Source of the DNA: Bacteroidales bacterium
Lineage (GTDB): Bacteria; Bacteroidota; Bacteroidia; Bacteroidales; UBA932
Reading direction: 5' to 3'
Assembly (NCBI GenBank): GCA_016293535.1
Contig: JAEDEB010000029.1
Location: 1-26,689 of the forward strand
DNA length: 26,689 nt
Below, piece by piece: positions 1-7,885 of this stretch. Position 1 is the first letter of the stretch. Each line of letters begins with the position of its first letter. The notes beneath the pieces are model-generated. The model was not told the origin of the DNA. It was given only the letters and a program-made list of their open reading frames with translations, and ran no database searches. The translations under genes and the position numbers were made by a program.

Positions 1-783
1 ATCATCTGCATGGCTTCGTGCTGCACCACAATAGACTCCGCATCTGTCGGCATCCGTTTCAAGAAATGGTCTGCCAACACCGAACTCAAGGGCGGTGTGG
101 AAGGAACCTGCCACGGCTGGGTATGGTTCAACCCGATTACGGAAAGCATCTTCGAATACCCTACCTACATCCAGAGGGTGACATACGAACCTTTCACGGT
201 CAATCCCAAGGATGCCGCCATCTTCTCGATGACCCCGACCCTCGCCTACCAGATTGATGAAAGCAGGGCAACCGATATTTTCATCAAGTACCGCAAGCCT
301 GTAAACGAACTGGAGCTGGGCTATATCAAGACCTGCATATACGAGGCTTACAGGACCTGCGCAAACAACTACACCTCGGACGAACTGATGGCCAACCGCG
401 CAAAGTTCGAGAACGAGGTCAGGACCAGGCTTGACGAGTCAATGAACCAGGAAGGATTCATCGTGAGGGAGTTCACGACCAAGATCGACCCGCCTGCATC
501 GCTGACAGAAGCCATCAACGCAAAGAACGAGGCTGTCCAGAACGCCCTCAAGGCCGAGAACAAGGTCAAGGAGGCTGAGGCTGAGGCAAAGATTGAGATT
601 GCCAAGGCTGAAGGAGAGGCCAAAGCCCTGAAGATCAAGGGCGACGGTGAGGCATACTACAACAGGGTCGTTTCCCAGTCCCTCAACAGTCTGCTCGTGC
701 AGCAGTACGCCATCGAGAAATGGGACGGCAAGCTCCCTGTATACTCGGGAAGCAACACCACTCCTTTCATCAATATAAAGTAA
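1..783 (+). CDS. SPFH/Band-7 (prohibitin-like) membrane protein, 5'-truncated by window edge
   Basis: The reading frame is open from base 1, so the ATG at position 10 is probably internal and the true start, with its membrane anchor, lies outside the window. The first visible residues (IICMASCCTTIDSASVGIRF) look like the end of a hydrophobic leader followed by the start of an SPFH domain. The domain covers roughly the next 160 residues and is followed by an Ala/Glu/Lys-rich coiled-coil stretch (repeated KAEAEAK-type residues at about 180-215), as is usual in prohibitin and stomatin relatives. Such proteins form ring-like oligomers on membranes and influence protein quality control or membrane organisation; the specific role here is unknown. 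The protein ends with a short polar tail. It is convergent with the DUF4906 gene. The family call is firm, the role is not. Confidence 0.85.
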   Translation: MICMASCCTTIDSASVGIRFKKWSANTELKGGVEGTCHGWVWFNPITESIFEYPTYIQRVTYEPFTVNPKDAAIFSMTPTLAYQIDESRATDIFIKYRKPVNELELGYIKTCIYEAYRTCANNYTSDELMANRAKFENEVRTRLDESMNQEGFIVREFTTKIDPPASLTEAINAKNEAVQNALKAENKVKEAEAEAKIEIAKAEGEAKALKIKGDGEAYYNRVVSQSLNSLLVQQYAIEKWDGKLPVYSGSNTTPFINIK

Positions 784-808
784 TTGCACAGAAGAGGACT
801 GATTAGGT

Positions 809-829
809 AGTTTCGCTAAATGCGAAACT
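809..829. terminator. Possible weak hairpin between convergent genes
   Basis: An 8-base perfect inverted repeat (agtttcgc / gcgaaact) with a 5-base loop sits between the stop codon of the SPFH gene and the stop codon of the DUF4906 gene. It lacks a strong T-tract on either strand, so a role as a bidirectional terminator is plausible but weakly supported. Confidence 0.35.
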
Positions 830-837
830 TAAATTAC

Positions 838-3800
838 TTAATCCGTTCCGGATTTGACATAGAAGGACTTCGTGCCGGCTGCGCTCACGGTGACATTGAA
901 ATCAGGAGAATCCAGCGCAACATAATCCCCATACCTGGCTGCAACCGAAGAAGCCGAGTCGTGGGTCCCCCTTGAGGAACCGTCCGGGTTGGCAGAACTG
1001 CCGTTGACCGGATAGGTTCCTCTTTTCGTGGATGAATAGATGGTCTTCCCCGTCACCGTCGACGATGATGACTCTTCCACAGTCAGTTTCACCGGCGACC
1101 ATTTCTTCTGTTGGGGCACGAGGGTGACTGCGACACCGATCGAAGACGGCACTGCCAGACGCGCGAAACGGTTGCCCGCCACGTTGATTGCATTGGTGGA
1201 GCACTCGTGCCAGTAGTTCAGATTCATCGACGAGAACCGGCTCTCCACAGTGGATTTCGGCAAGATGACCTTTCGTAAGGATGAGCCCGAAAAAGTCTGG
1301 CTGTCGGCATAAGAGGCTTCCTCAGTGAATTCCATGGACTTTTTGCTGTCCCCGGAATTCTGCTGCCATTGACACGAAGCTCTGTATGACACATCCATCG
1401 AAACGCTGAAGGAACATTCAGGCGCATTCGAGGACAGTTCCAGAACAAGGCCCTCCCCCTCGCTCCAGTAGACTGAAATCTCGGCAGGGTCGAGTTCCAT
1501 CACACGACGAGGCCATGAAATCCGATAGTCGCCGAGTATGGAAGTCCTGTTCTCCCTTGCCTCCAGACAGACATCGGGAGGCACCCAGGTACTCAGGCCA
1601 ACAAATCCCCTGTCGGACACTGCGACCTGGGAGGCCGGATCTTCTGTTGCTTCATATATGTCATGCCCATGACAACTCAGCCGGAAATCCCCGAGAGTGG
1701 ACAGTTCCACGTCCGCCTGGCCAGACTTGTACGTACCCCTGGAGTCGCCGAAGATACGGTTCCATCCGCTTATGGAAGTGAATTCCGAACCCGAATTGAC
1801 CACAAGCGGATAGCAGTCCACGGGAGTGCCGTCAATCGCCGAAAGGTAGAATGAGCTGCTGTCTTCGGGCGAAATCACGAAGTCCGCAAGGGATGCACAT
1901 ATAAGGTCCTCGCATGCGCCATCGGAAGTGATGAAGTCCAGTTTCGAGCAGCCGGAGAGCCGGTCAGCAATGAAAGTTCCGTAGCCGAGTGTCCACACTC
2001 CCGCCTTGAGGGAGATTCTCGAAGGGTTGCTCACGGCTATGTATGCATCGTTTTCCATCTGTCCATATCCGCGGACCTCCAATTCACCGTAGCTCGTGAG
2101 ATCTCCGTAATACCAGTAATTGACCGGAAGGATATCGAAAGTGACCGGCACGTCCAGCGGAACGGCATTGTTGCAGGACAGTGCATAGTTCCATATCTCC
2201 TCATCGAGTATATAGTCCTTTGCATACAGCCTCGAAAAGTCCTTGTTCAGGGAAGCGCGTCTGCCGTCGTTGGAAAGGGATGTCCTTACCTTGCCCAGAG
2301 GAGAGCCGGGGCCCCATTCCGCCTTTTCCCAGGACAGTTCGTGGCAGTCACATACCAGTCTGTCGGCAAGGCTGTCGCCGCTTTTGAGAGCCGGGTTCAG
2401 CTGACAATCCAGTTCCATATCCCCGAACAGGCTGAAATCATATCCATAAGCATCCTGGCCATTGAGCAGCCTTCCATCGACGTCCGTCATATAGACATCG
2501 AACTCCAGCGGAGAACCGTTGACAATGGGAATCAGCATATCACCGGCAATTTCCGCTTTCAGGAAAGGACGGTTCACTGCCAGTTCACCCTTAACAAGGG
2601 TCGAGCGCCCTCCGGAAGAGAGCCTGAGCTGACAGCCACCTGAGACACAAGGGGATACAGCCTTCATATCGAAGCATAGAAGCTGGCCGTCAAGGTAAGG
2701 GCTTCCCGTGACGACCGCTCCGGATGGGAGTCCGTCACGACCATAGAGTTCCAGCTTGCAGTCAAGAAGATCCGCACCCAGCCACTGTTCAAGCACCGGA
2801 TCCACGTCAAGACCCAGTTTTACCACCTCTCCAACATACAGATCGTCAAGGGCGTGAAGTCCCTCAGTGACATAAGCCTGCGCGAGGCCATCCCTGAAAT
2901 CCACGTCCGCATCCACTCTCCAGGAGATTTCATCAAGTCCCTCGGGAGTAAGGCACAGTCTGATGGACTGGCGGCAGTTTCTGACTATGTCGAAGTTAGT
3001 GCAGTTGTCAAGGCCCGGATAGATGCGGTAGACGGCATTTCCCTCCAGGGCTGACTCATCCGTAAAGACACAGCCCAGTTCGATATAGGTACAGTGTTCC
3101 GGATGGTCCAGATTGTCCGGAATCTTGTCCATGGGGTCATCGTTGTCAGGCAGAAGGGTTCCCTGACGGTTTTCAGGCACGTAAAGTGTCATCTCTGAGC
3201 CTGCGTTCAGCAAGTCAAGGTCCTCCTGCGAGGCAAAATCCCCGGCAATAGCTTCCTCCGCGCCCAGGATGCGGCTGCCTCCCGTAGCGAAAGGACGGAG
3301 TTTCGCCGCAGTGTTGCAAAGACGCACTGAAGCGAGTTGCAGCCCCGGAAGCAGGGATGGGGAAACCCTCAGCCTCAGTTCCGCCACCAGCCTGTCCAGG
3401 AATATGTCTACCGTTTCCCCGTCCTTCGGCACGAAAGCCTCCCGCTTCCAGCTCATAGGAATCGCTGAAGTCAGATTTGCCGGGATGCTTAGAGTGTCCA
3501 GCGCCGATTCATCTTCAGGAAAGCATATTTGCCCCGCATTCGCCAGAGCATATAAATTATAGCTAGCCCCACGCAACAGTGCCACATCGAACCCCGTCCC
3601 GGCATCATTCCAGGTCCCGGAACTGCGGCTCTCCACCGCATCTGTGCCCGTCCCGGCATCGAAGCAGAACGAGGAGTCAAAACGGCCGTTCCTGTACAGG
3701 GCGAGCAGCAGACCCGTCACCTCATCGCTACCATCCGGAAACGATGTCCTGGTGTCGGGAACGGCAACGCCGGCCAAAGCCGACGTCCTGGTGTCGGGAA

Positions 3801-3987
3801 TACCGGAGCATGCGGGAATTCTGAAGGAGACGCGAACCGAGTCTCCGGATGCTGCCAACACTTCATCGCCATCAGGAACGGGAACGGGGTATGTCCCCAG
3901 TTCCGGACCCGCACAGGACAGGGCAAGACCTGCGCAGGACAAGGCAAGAAGCAGCAATGCGAAAAGAACATTGCCTCTGACTTTCAT
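838..3987 (-). CDS. Large DUF4906-like surface lipoprotein
   Basis: A 1049-residue exported lipoprotein. The N-terminus has a hydrophobic leader with two successive lipoboxes (LALSCAG twice, Cys18 and Cys25). A PDTRTS motif follows, occurring twice 13 residues apart; TRTS-like motifs are common just after the signal in fimbrillin-type Bacteroidales proteins. Residues around 45-370 resemble the fimbrillin-like/DUF4906 region (a beta-rich segment with 'YNLYALANAG' and 'FLDRLVAELRL'). The remainder is beta-rich with no catalytic motif I recognise. DUF4906 proteins are Bacteroidales surface proteins often encoded beside fimbrial or DUF4493 genes. The start codon overlaps the upstream gene's stop by four bases (ATGA), so translation is probably coupled. 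It likely sits on the outer membrane, perhaps as an adhesin or pilus-like component; that role is inference. Confidence 0.7.
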   Translation of the reverse strand: MKVRGNVLFALLLLALSCAGLALSCAGPELGTYPVPVPDGDEVLAASGDSVRVSFRIPACSGIPDTRTSALAGVAVPDTRTSFPDGSDEVTGLLLALYRNGRFDSSFCFDAGTGTDAVESRSSGTWNDAGTGFDVALLRGASYNLYALANAGQICFPEDESALDTLSIPANLTSAIPMSWKREAFVPKDGETVDIFLDRLVAELRLRVSPSLLPGLQLASVRLCNTAAKLRPFATGGSRILGAEEAIAGDFASQEDLDLLNAGSEMTLYVPENRQGTLLPDNDDPMDKIPDNLDHPEHCTYIELGCVFTDESALEGNAVYRIYPGLDNCTNFDIVRNCRQSIRLCLTPEGLDEISWRVDADVDFRDGLAQAYVTEGLHALDDLYVGEVVKLGLDVDPVLEQWLGADLLDCKLELYGRDGLPSGAVVTGSPYLDGQLLCFDMKAVSPCVSGGCQLRLSSGGRSTLVKGELAVNRPFLKAEIAGDMLIPIVNGSPLEFDVYMTDVDGRLLNGQDAYGYDFSLFGDMELDCQLNPALKSGDSLADRLVCDCHELSWEKAEWGPGSPLGKVRTSLSNDGRRASLNKDFSRLYAKDYILDEEIWNYALSCNNAVPLDVPVTFDILPVNYWYYGDLTSYGELEVRGYGQMENDAYIAVSNPSRISLKAGVWTLGYGTFIADRLSGCSKLDFITSDGACEDLICASLADFVISPEDSSSFYLSAIDGTPVDCYPLVVNSGSEFTSISGWNRIFGDSRGTYKSGQADVELSTLGDFRLSCHGHDIYEATEDPASQVAVSDRGFVGLSTWVPPDVCLEARENRTSILGDYRISWPRRVMELDPAEISVYWSEGEGLVLELSSNAPECSFSVSMDVSYRASCQWQQNSGDSKKSMEFTEEASYADSQTFSGSSLRKVILPKSTVESRFSSMNLNYWHECSTNAINVAGNRFARLAVPSSIGVAVTLVPQQKKWSPVKLTVEESSSSTVTGKTIYSSTKRGTYPVNGSSANPDGSSRGTHDSASSVAARYGDYVALDSPDFNVTVSAAGTKSFYVKSGTD

Positions 3988-5063
3988 TTCAGTATGTAGT
4001 CGGATATGTTTTTGATTCCCGGTATCCCGTAATAGGCAGACACTATGTCTCCCTTCAGATAGAGTTTCTTCCCGAGATTGGAAGGGTTGGAAGCAAGGTT
4101 GAGAGCCTCACGCATCGCTCCTGAGGGCAGTTGTACAGAAAGACATGACGACTTCGAGCTCACGTTGGAACGGGATGCTATGGCGATATTGGTCGAAGAA
4201 CTGAATGGCGCTTCGAAACTGATCCCGCTGTCCGAAGAAGTGAGGTCTCCGCCCACTATGAAACCACATACCCACACGCCGGTTTCGCCTGCCCTGCTGC
4301 GGGCCTCGCTGACGGAAAGGGCGTTGTCGCTGTCATCTCCTGCACCTCCGCCCCCGATTACGAACGAATCGGATATCCAGTTCCTAGTCGTGTCCACACT
4401 GATGGTGACTCCCCCTTCCTGCTTCTGAGTGTCGGACGGAGTCAGCGCCGAGACATTGATGGTGAGCACATCCTGGCTCATCAGCGTACGGGTAAGGAGC
4501 ACCTTCTCGGAAGAGGAATCGTTCAGCAGAAGCGAAACCTGTCCGGGCTTGAAATAGGCAATTCTTGTTTCCCGGTATGTCCACAACAATTTCCCCTCGC
4601 CGGATTTCAGATAGAGCAGTCCCTTGGGATACGCTGTCAGAAAAGTCGGAGACACGTTAAGCCTCATCCCTGCATTCATCTGCCTGCAAAGGAGCCCGAC
4701 CTTGAATAAGCCTCCGGATGTGACTGCGACTGTCTGCTCGTCTCCATATTGAGCCTTGTCGAAGACAGGCTTCGAAAACTCTTCCGAAACCACCCTGACC
4801 GTATAAGTTCCCGCGCTGACCTTGATGGTCTCAGGCGACTGGCCATAGGTTCCGGAATAGACCACGCTGCCATCAGATTTCAGCACGGTCATCAGAAAAT
4901 CGTTGGTGTCGGGGAGCTCTGCGGCTGCCCTTGTGGCAACATATTGGTCCTTGATGAAACTTGGAGCGATCCATGCATCTTCTTCTACAGAAAGCCAACT
5001 GCAGGATGTCGCCGGAAGAAGGATGAACGGCAGCACCAGGCCTACAAACAATCTCTCTCTCAT
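3984..5063 (-). CDS. DUF4493/DUF6359-type lipoprotein
   Basis: The chosen start (ATG at 5061-5063, minus strand) gives 359 residues beginning MRERLFVGLVLPFILLPATSC, a lipoprotein signal. A longer frame starting at 5120 would put 19 non-signal residues in front of it. The N-terminal half matches what I know of DUF4493: 'DTNDFLMTVLKSDGSVVYSG' followed by 'ETIKVSAGTYTVRV', a beta-sandwich found in Bacteroidales surface proteins. The C-terminal part (from 'LSVSEARSRAGETGVWVCGF' to the end) resembles DUF6359, an OB-like domain with the closing 'LYLKGDIVSAYYGIPGIKN' pattern. It is the first gene of an operon with the DUF4906 gene, with a 4-base overlap. Its placement suggests it is an accessory or anchoring partner of the larger protein. 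Function is not established. Confidence 0.68.
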   Translation of the reverse strand: MRERLFVGLVLPFILLPATSCSWLSVEEDAWIAPSFIKDQYVATRAAAELPDTNDFLMTVLKSDGSVVYSGTYGQSPETIKVSAGTYTVRVVSEEFSKPVFDKAQYGDEQTVAVTSGGLFKVGLLCRQMNAGMRLNVSPTFLTAYPKGLLYLKSGEGKLLWTYRETRIAYFKPGQVSLLLNDSSSEKVLLTRTLMSQDVLTINVSALTPSDTQKQEGGVTISVDTTRNWISDSFVIGGGGAGDDSDNALSVSEARSRAGETGVWVCGFIVGGDLTSSDSGISFEAPFSSSTNIAIASRSNVSSKSSCLSVQLPSGAMREALNLASNPSNLGKKLYLKGDIVSAYYGIPGIKNISDYILK

Positions 5064-5174
5064 AATCTCGCCTTCCCGGTTTGCGGGGATGGGCAGCCGC
5101 AAAATAAGACAAGACAGCAACAGAAATCAAGGCTTGGGAAGCAGGTTTTAACAAATGCGTATGAAAGTTTTGTC

Positions 5175-5207
5175 AAAACATAAAATACAACAACTCATAT
5201 CGGCAAA
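5175..5207 (-). promoter_or_regulatory. Candidate Bacteroides-type promoter of the DUF4493 operon
   Basis: On the minus strand a TTTG (5207-5204) is followed after 21 bases by TATGTTTT (5182-5175), close to the -33 TTTG / -7 TAnnTTTG pattern; the last base of the -7 box deviates. The predicted start of transcription would be about 100 bases upstream of the ATG at 5063. The boxes overlap a direct repeat. Confidence 0.4.
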
Positions 5208-5216
5208 TACAACAAC
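5183..5216. repeat. 12-base direct repeat, 22-base period, in DUF4493 promoter region
   Basis: The sequence aaatacaacaac occurs at 5183-5194 and again at 5205-5216, each followed by one variable base and 'cat'. The start-to-start distance of 22 bases is about two helical turns, which places both copies on the same face of the DNA. The copies overlap the predicted -33/-7 boxes, so they may form an operator. Confidence 0.6.
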
Positions 5217-5260
5217 GCATTTGTCGCCCGAACCGAGGGCCACCGGCTCAAAAAGAGAGA

Positions 5261-7813
5261 CTACTCCGACACCGTCCTGATCTTCGCGTACTTGAGAAGC
5301 AGTATCTTTTCGCCATGCTCATCGAAAAGTATCCTTGCCTTGAGGTCAGTCATGGAGCCGGAGATTTCCCTTATGACGCCGTAGCCAAAGCGGTTGTGCT
5401 GGATGCGGCAACCCTCTTTGAGCTCGCTGACGGGTGACGGGATGAACTCCACTTCCGGAAGGCTCGAAGCCGGCTTCCCTGCCGGGCCACCCGTACGTTT
5501 GGCGGACCCTGCAGACGGCAAACGCCGGTCTGAACCGCCGAAAGGAGACCTGCGGGGCGAGTCGGAAGACGGAGACCTGCGATCCGCGCCGCCGAACGGA
5601 GACCTGCGGTCTGCGCCGGCGGAGGATGAGCCGCCAGGCGAAGGCCTCTGGCCGACGGAACCGTTGCGCCAGGTGGCGGAACGACCCCATATTGCCGTGG
5701 AGGGACCGTCCTGCCCGGCGGAGGATGAGCCGCCAAAGCCCGCAGAGCTGCCGAGCCCCTGCAGCGGGTTGGCTATGTATTCACGGGCTATTTCCCTTAT
5801 GAAGCGGGACGGGCTGTTTGTCTCGGTCTTGCCGTTGCGCATCCTCGTGGCTGCGAAACATATCGACACTGCCTTCTGGGCACGGGTCATAGCCACATAG
5901 AAGAGACGGCGTTCCTCCTGGATCTCTGCAGGGCCGGCAAGCGAGCCGCCTGCCGGGAAGAGATTCTCTTCCATCCCGACTATGAACACGTACGGAAATT
6001 CAAGCCCTTTCGAGGAATGGACCGTCATCAGGGCAACCTTGTTGTCCGCATCCTCATCATCGCCCACGTCGACGGCGCTGAGCAGGGAGACATTCTCTAT
6101 GAACTCGTTAAGAGTGACGACCGGGAGATCGGACTCGCTGATCTCGGCATCCTCCGGCACGCCCCCGTCCGTGCCGGCTTCCATCATAAGTTCCTCGAAC
6201 GCATCGTTGTGCCGCTCATCGACATAGCCCTTCACGGAATTGAGGAGCTCCTCGACGTTGGCAAGCCGCGTCTGACCCTCGATGGAGGTATCGGAACTGA
6301 ACATCGCCCACAGACCCGAATCCGTGAGTATGGATTTGGCGAGCGTATATGCATCCGTATCGGCAAGCGCGGTCTTCGCGGCTATGAACTCGCAGAACCG
6401 GTGCAGTTTCTGACAATCGGCATCACGAAGTCCAACGGAGGCGAGATCCGGAAGAGAGGCAGCTTCGAACAGGGAGCATCCCGCCGCCTTCGCCGCCTGG
6501 GACAGTTTTTCCAGAGTCCTGTCGCCTATTCCCCTGCCGGGGTTGTTCACGCTGCGCTTGAAGGACTCGTCGTCCCTGTTGTTTATCACCAGTTTGAAAT
6601 AGGCCATCGCATCCTTGACCTCGGCTCTTTCGAAGAAGGAATTGCCGGAATAAATCATATACGGAATGTTCCTTCTGCGAAGCTGCTCCTCTATGGCGCG
6701 GGACTGGGAGTTGGTTCTGTATAGAATTGCAAAGTCTTGATACTGAGCCTTATCCTCCTGAATTCTGTCTATGATTCCGGAAGCGACGAGCACAGCCTCC
6801 TCCTTGTCCGTATAGGCACTGACAAGCTTTATCTTCTCGCCCTCGTCCCCTTCGGAATAGCAGACCTTCGGAATCCTGTCCTCATTGCGGGCAATCAGTG
6901 AGTTGGCCGCATTTACAATGACCTTCGTGGAGCGATAGTTCTGCTCCAGCTTGAAGATGGCCGCCTGTGGGAAGTCCTTGCGGAAATTGAGTATGTTCTC
7001 TATCCGCGCGCCACGGAAGGCGTAGATGGACTGGGAGTCGTCACCGACCACGCACAGGTTGTTGTGAGTCACGCACAACTGTCTGAGTATCACGTATTGG
7101 GCCCTGTTGGTATCCTGATACTCATCGACCATTATGTAGTCGAACCTCGACGCGATTTCCGCCCTCGCATCCCTGTTCTGCTTGAGCAGTATGTTCATAT
7201 TGAACAATATGTCGTCGAAGTCCATCACCCCGGCCCGGCGGCACCTTTCCCAATAGGCCTGGTATATTTCCGCCATCTTCGGCCGGCGCGAGTTCATATC
7301 CGCCTGGAGTATGGACGGATTGGCCCTGTACGCCGCGGGCCCGACCAGCGAGTTCTTGGCCGAGGATATGCGCGAAAGCACGTCCTTCGGTTTGTAGGAT
7401 TTCTCCTCCTTCAGACCCATCTCCTTGAGTATGGCCCGTATGAGGCTCAGCGAATCCCCCGTATCGTAAATGGTGAATTCCTTTGGATATCCGAGTGCAT
7501 CTGCATAGTCCCTCAGGAAACGTATGAACACTGAATGGAAGGTTCCCATCTGTATCTTCCAGGCATTCCTGCCTCCCACAAGTCCGGCAACCCTCTCCTT
7601 CATCTCGGACGCCGCCTTCTTCGTGAAGGTCAGCGACAGGATTCTGGAAGGGTCACATCCTCCTGCAATGATGTATGCAATCCTGCTCGTGAGCACCCTT
7701 GTCTTCCCCGAACCGGCTCCGGCCACGATAAGTACCGGTCCTTCCACACAACTGACAGCCTTCCTCTGTTCGCTGTTCAGTCCTTCCAATATAGCACTTG
7801 CATTATCTTCCAT
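5261..7813 (-). CDS. uvrD: ATP-dependent DNA helicase, UvrD/PcrA/Rep family (SF1A)
   Basis: An 850-residue 3'-5' DNA helicase that probably acts in nucleotide-excision and mismatch repair and in removing proteins from DNA. Visible SF1 motifs in order: Walker A AGAGSGKT (residues 31-38), motif Ia-type 'LSLTFTKKAASEM', Walker B 'VDEYQDTN', motif III 'VVGDDSQSIYAFRGA', motif IV 'QNYRS', motif V 'TVHSSKGLEFPYVFIVG', and motif VI 'RRLFYVAMTRAQ'. The extreme C-terminus ('LKEGCRIQHNRFGYGVI') is the Tudor-like domain of PcrA, which contacts RNA polymerase in studied species. Between helicase core and tail, residues of about 688-778 form a low-complexity Arg/Ser/Pro/Gly linker (RRSPFGG, DRRSPS), longer and more repetitive than usual. 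The family assignment is secure; uvrD versus pcrA naming is a matter of convention. Confidence 0.95.
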   Translation of the reverse strand: MEDNASAILEGLNSEQRKAVSCVEGPVLIVAGAGSGKTRVLTSRIAYIIAGGCDPSRILSLTFTKKAASEMKERVAGLVGGRNAWKIQMGTFHSVFIRFLRDYADALGYPKEFTIYDTGDSLSLIRAILKEMGLKEEKSYKPKDVLSRISSAKNSLVGPAAYRANPSILQADMNSRRPKMAEIYQAYWERCRRAGVMDFDDILFNMNILLKQNRDARAEIASRFDYIMVDEYQDTNRAQYVILRQLCVTHNNLCVVGDDSQSIYAFRGARIENILNFRKDFPQAAIFKLEQNYRSTKVIVNAANSLIARNEDRIPKVCYSEGDEGEKIKLVSAYTDKEEAVLVASGIIDRIQEDKAQYQDFAILYRTNSQSRAIEEQLRRRNIPYMIYSGNSFFERAEVKDAMAYFKLVINNRDDESFKRSVNNPGRGIGDRTLEKLSQAAKAAGCSLFEAASLPDLASVGLRDADCQKLHRFCEFIAAKTALADTDAYTLAKSILTDSGLWAMFSSDTSIEGQTRLANVEELLNSVKGYVDERHNDAFEELMMEAGTDGGVPEDAEISESDLPVVTLNEFIENVSLLSAVDVGDDEDADNKVALMTVHSSKGLEFPYVFIVGMEENLFPAGGSLAGPAEIQEERRLFYVAMTRAQKAVSICFAATRMRNGKTETNSPSRFIREIAREYIANPLQGLGSSAGFGGSSSAGQDGPSTAIWGRSATWRNGSVGQRPSPGGSSSAGADRRSPFGGADRRSPSSDSPRRSPFGGSDRRLPSAGSAKRTGGPAGKPASSLPEVEFIPSPVSELKEGCRIQHNRFGYGVIREISGSMTDLKARILFDEHGEKILLLKYAKIRTVSE
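5616..5735. repeat. Direct repeats inside the helicase linker
   Basis: A 21-base sequence (ccggcggaggatgagccgcc plus a) occurs exactly at 5616-5636 and 5715-5735 and encodes the same GGSSSAG peptide. A shorter ggagacctgcg element recurs three times in 5540-5610, encoding the RRSP-type peptides. The repeats keep the reading frame. Confidence 0.75.
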
Positions 7814-7885
7814 AGGACGGCGAAATTACGCAAAAAAAGCGTATATTCGCGGCGCGTTTATGAAAAACTCAAAACGGTAAATATA
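7814..7885. promoter_or_regulatory. 72-base divergent control region between helicase gene and nqrA
   Basis: This short gap must hold the promoters of both divergent genes unless one starts inside the other. On the plus strand TATATTCG (7842-7849) matches seven of eight positions of TAnnTTTG counted with free n bases, but no good -33 box is placed in front of it. An acgc-A7-gcgt inverted repeat spans 7828-7842. The individual boxes are tentative. Confidence 0.4.

Noticed and set aside
6017..6724. 235-residue open frame antisense to the helicase gene
   Set aside because: It lies wholly opposite a well-supported helicase gene, has no recognisable motif, and long antisense frames are common in GC-rich coding DNA.
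7535..7885. 117-codon N-terminal extension of nqrA
   Set aside because: It overlaps the start of the helicase gene on the other strand, and NqrA has its normal length from the ATG at 7886.
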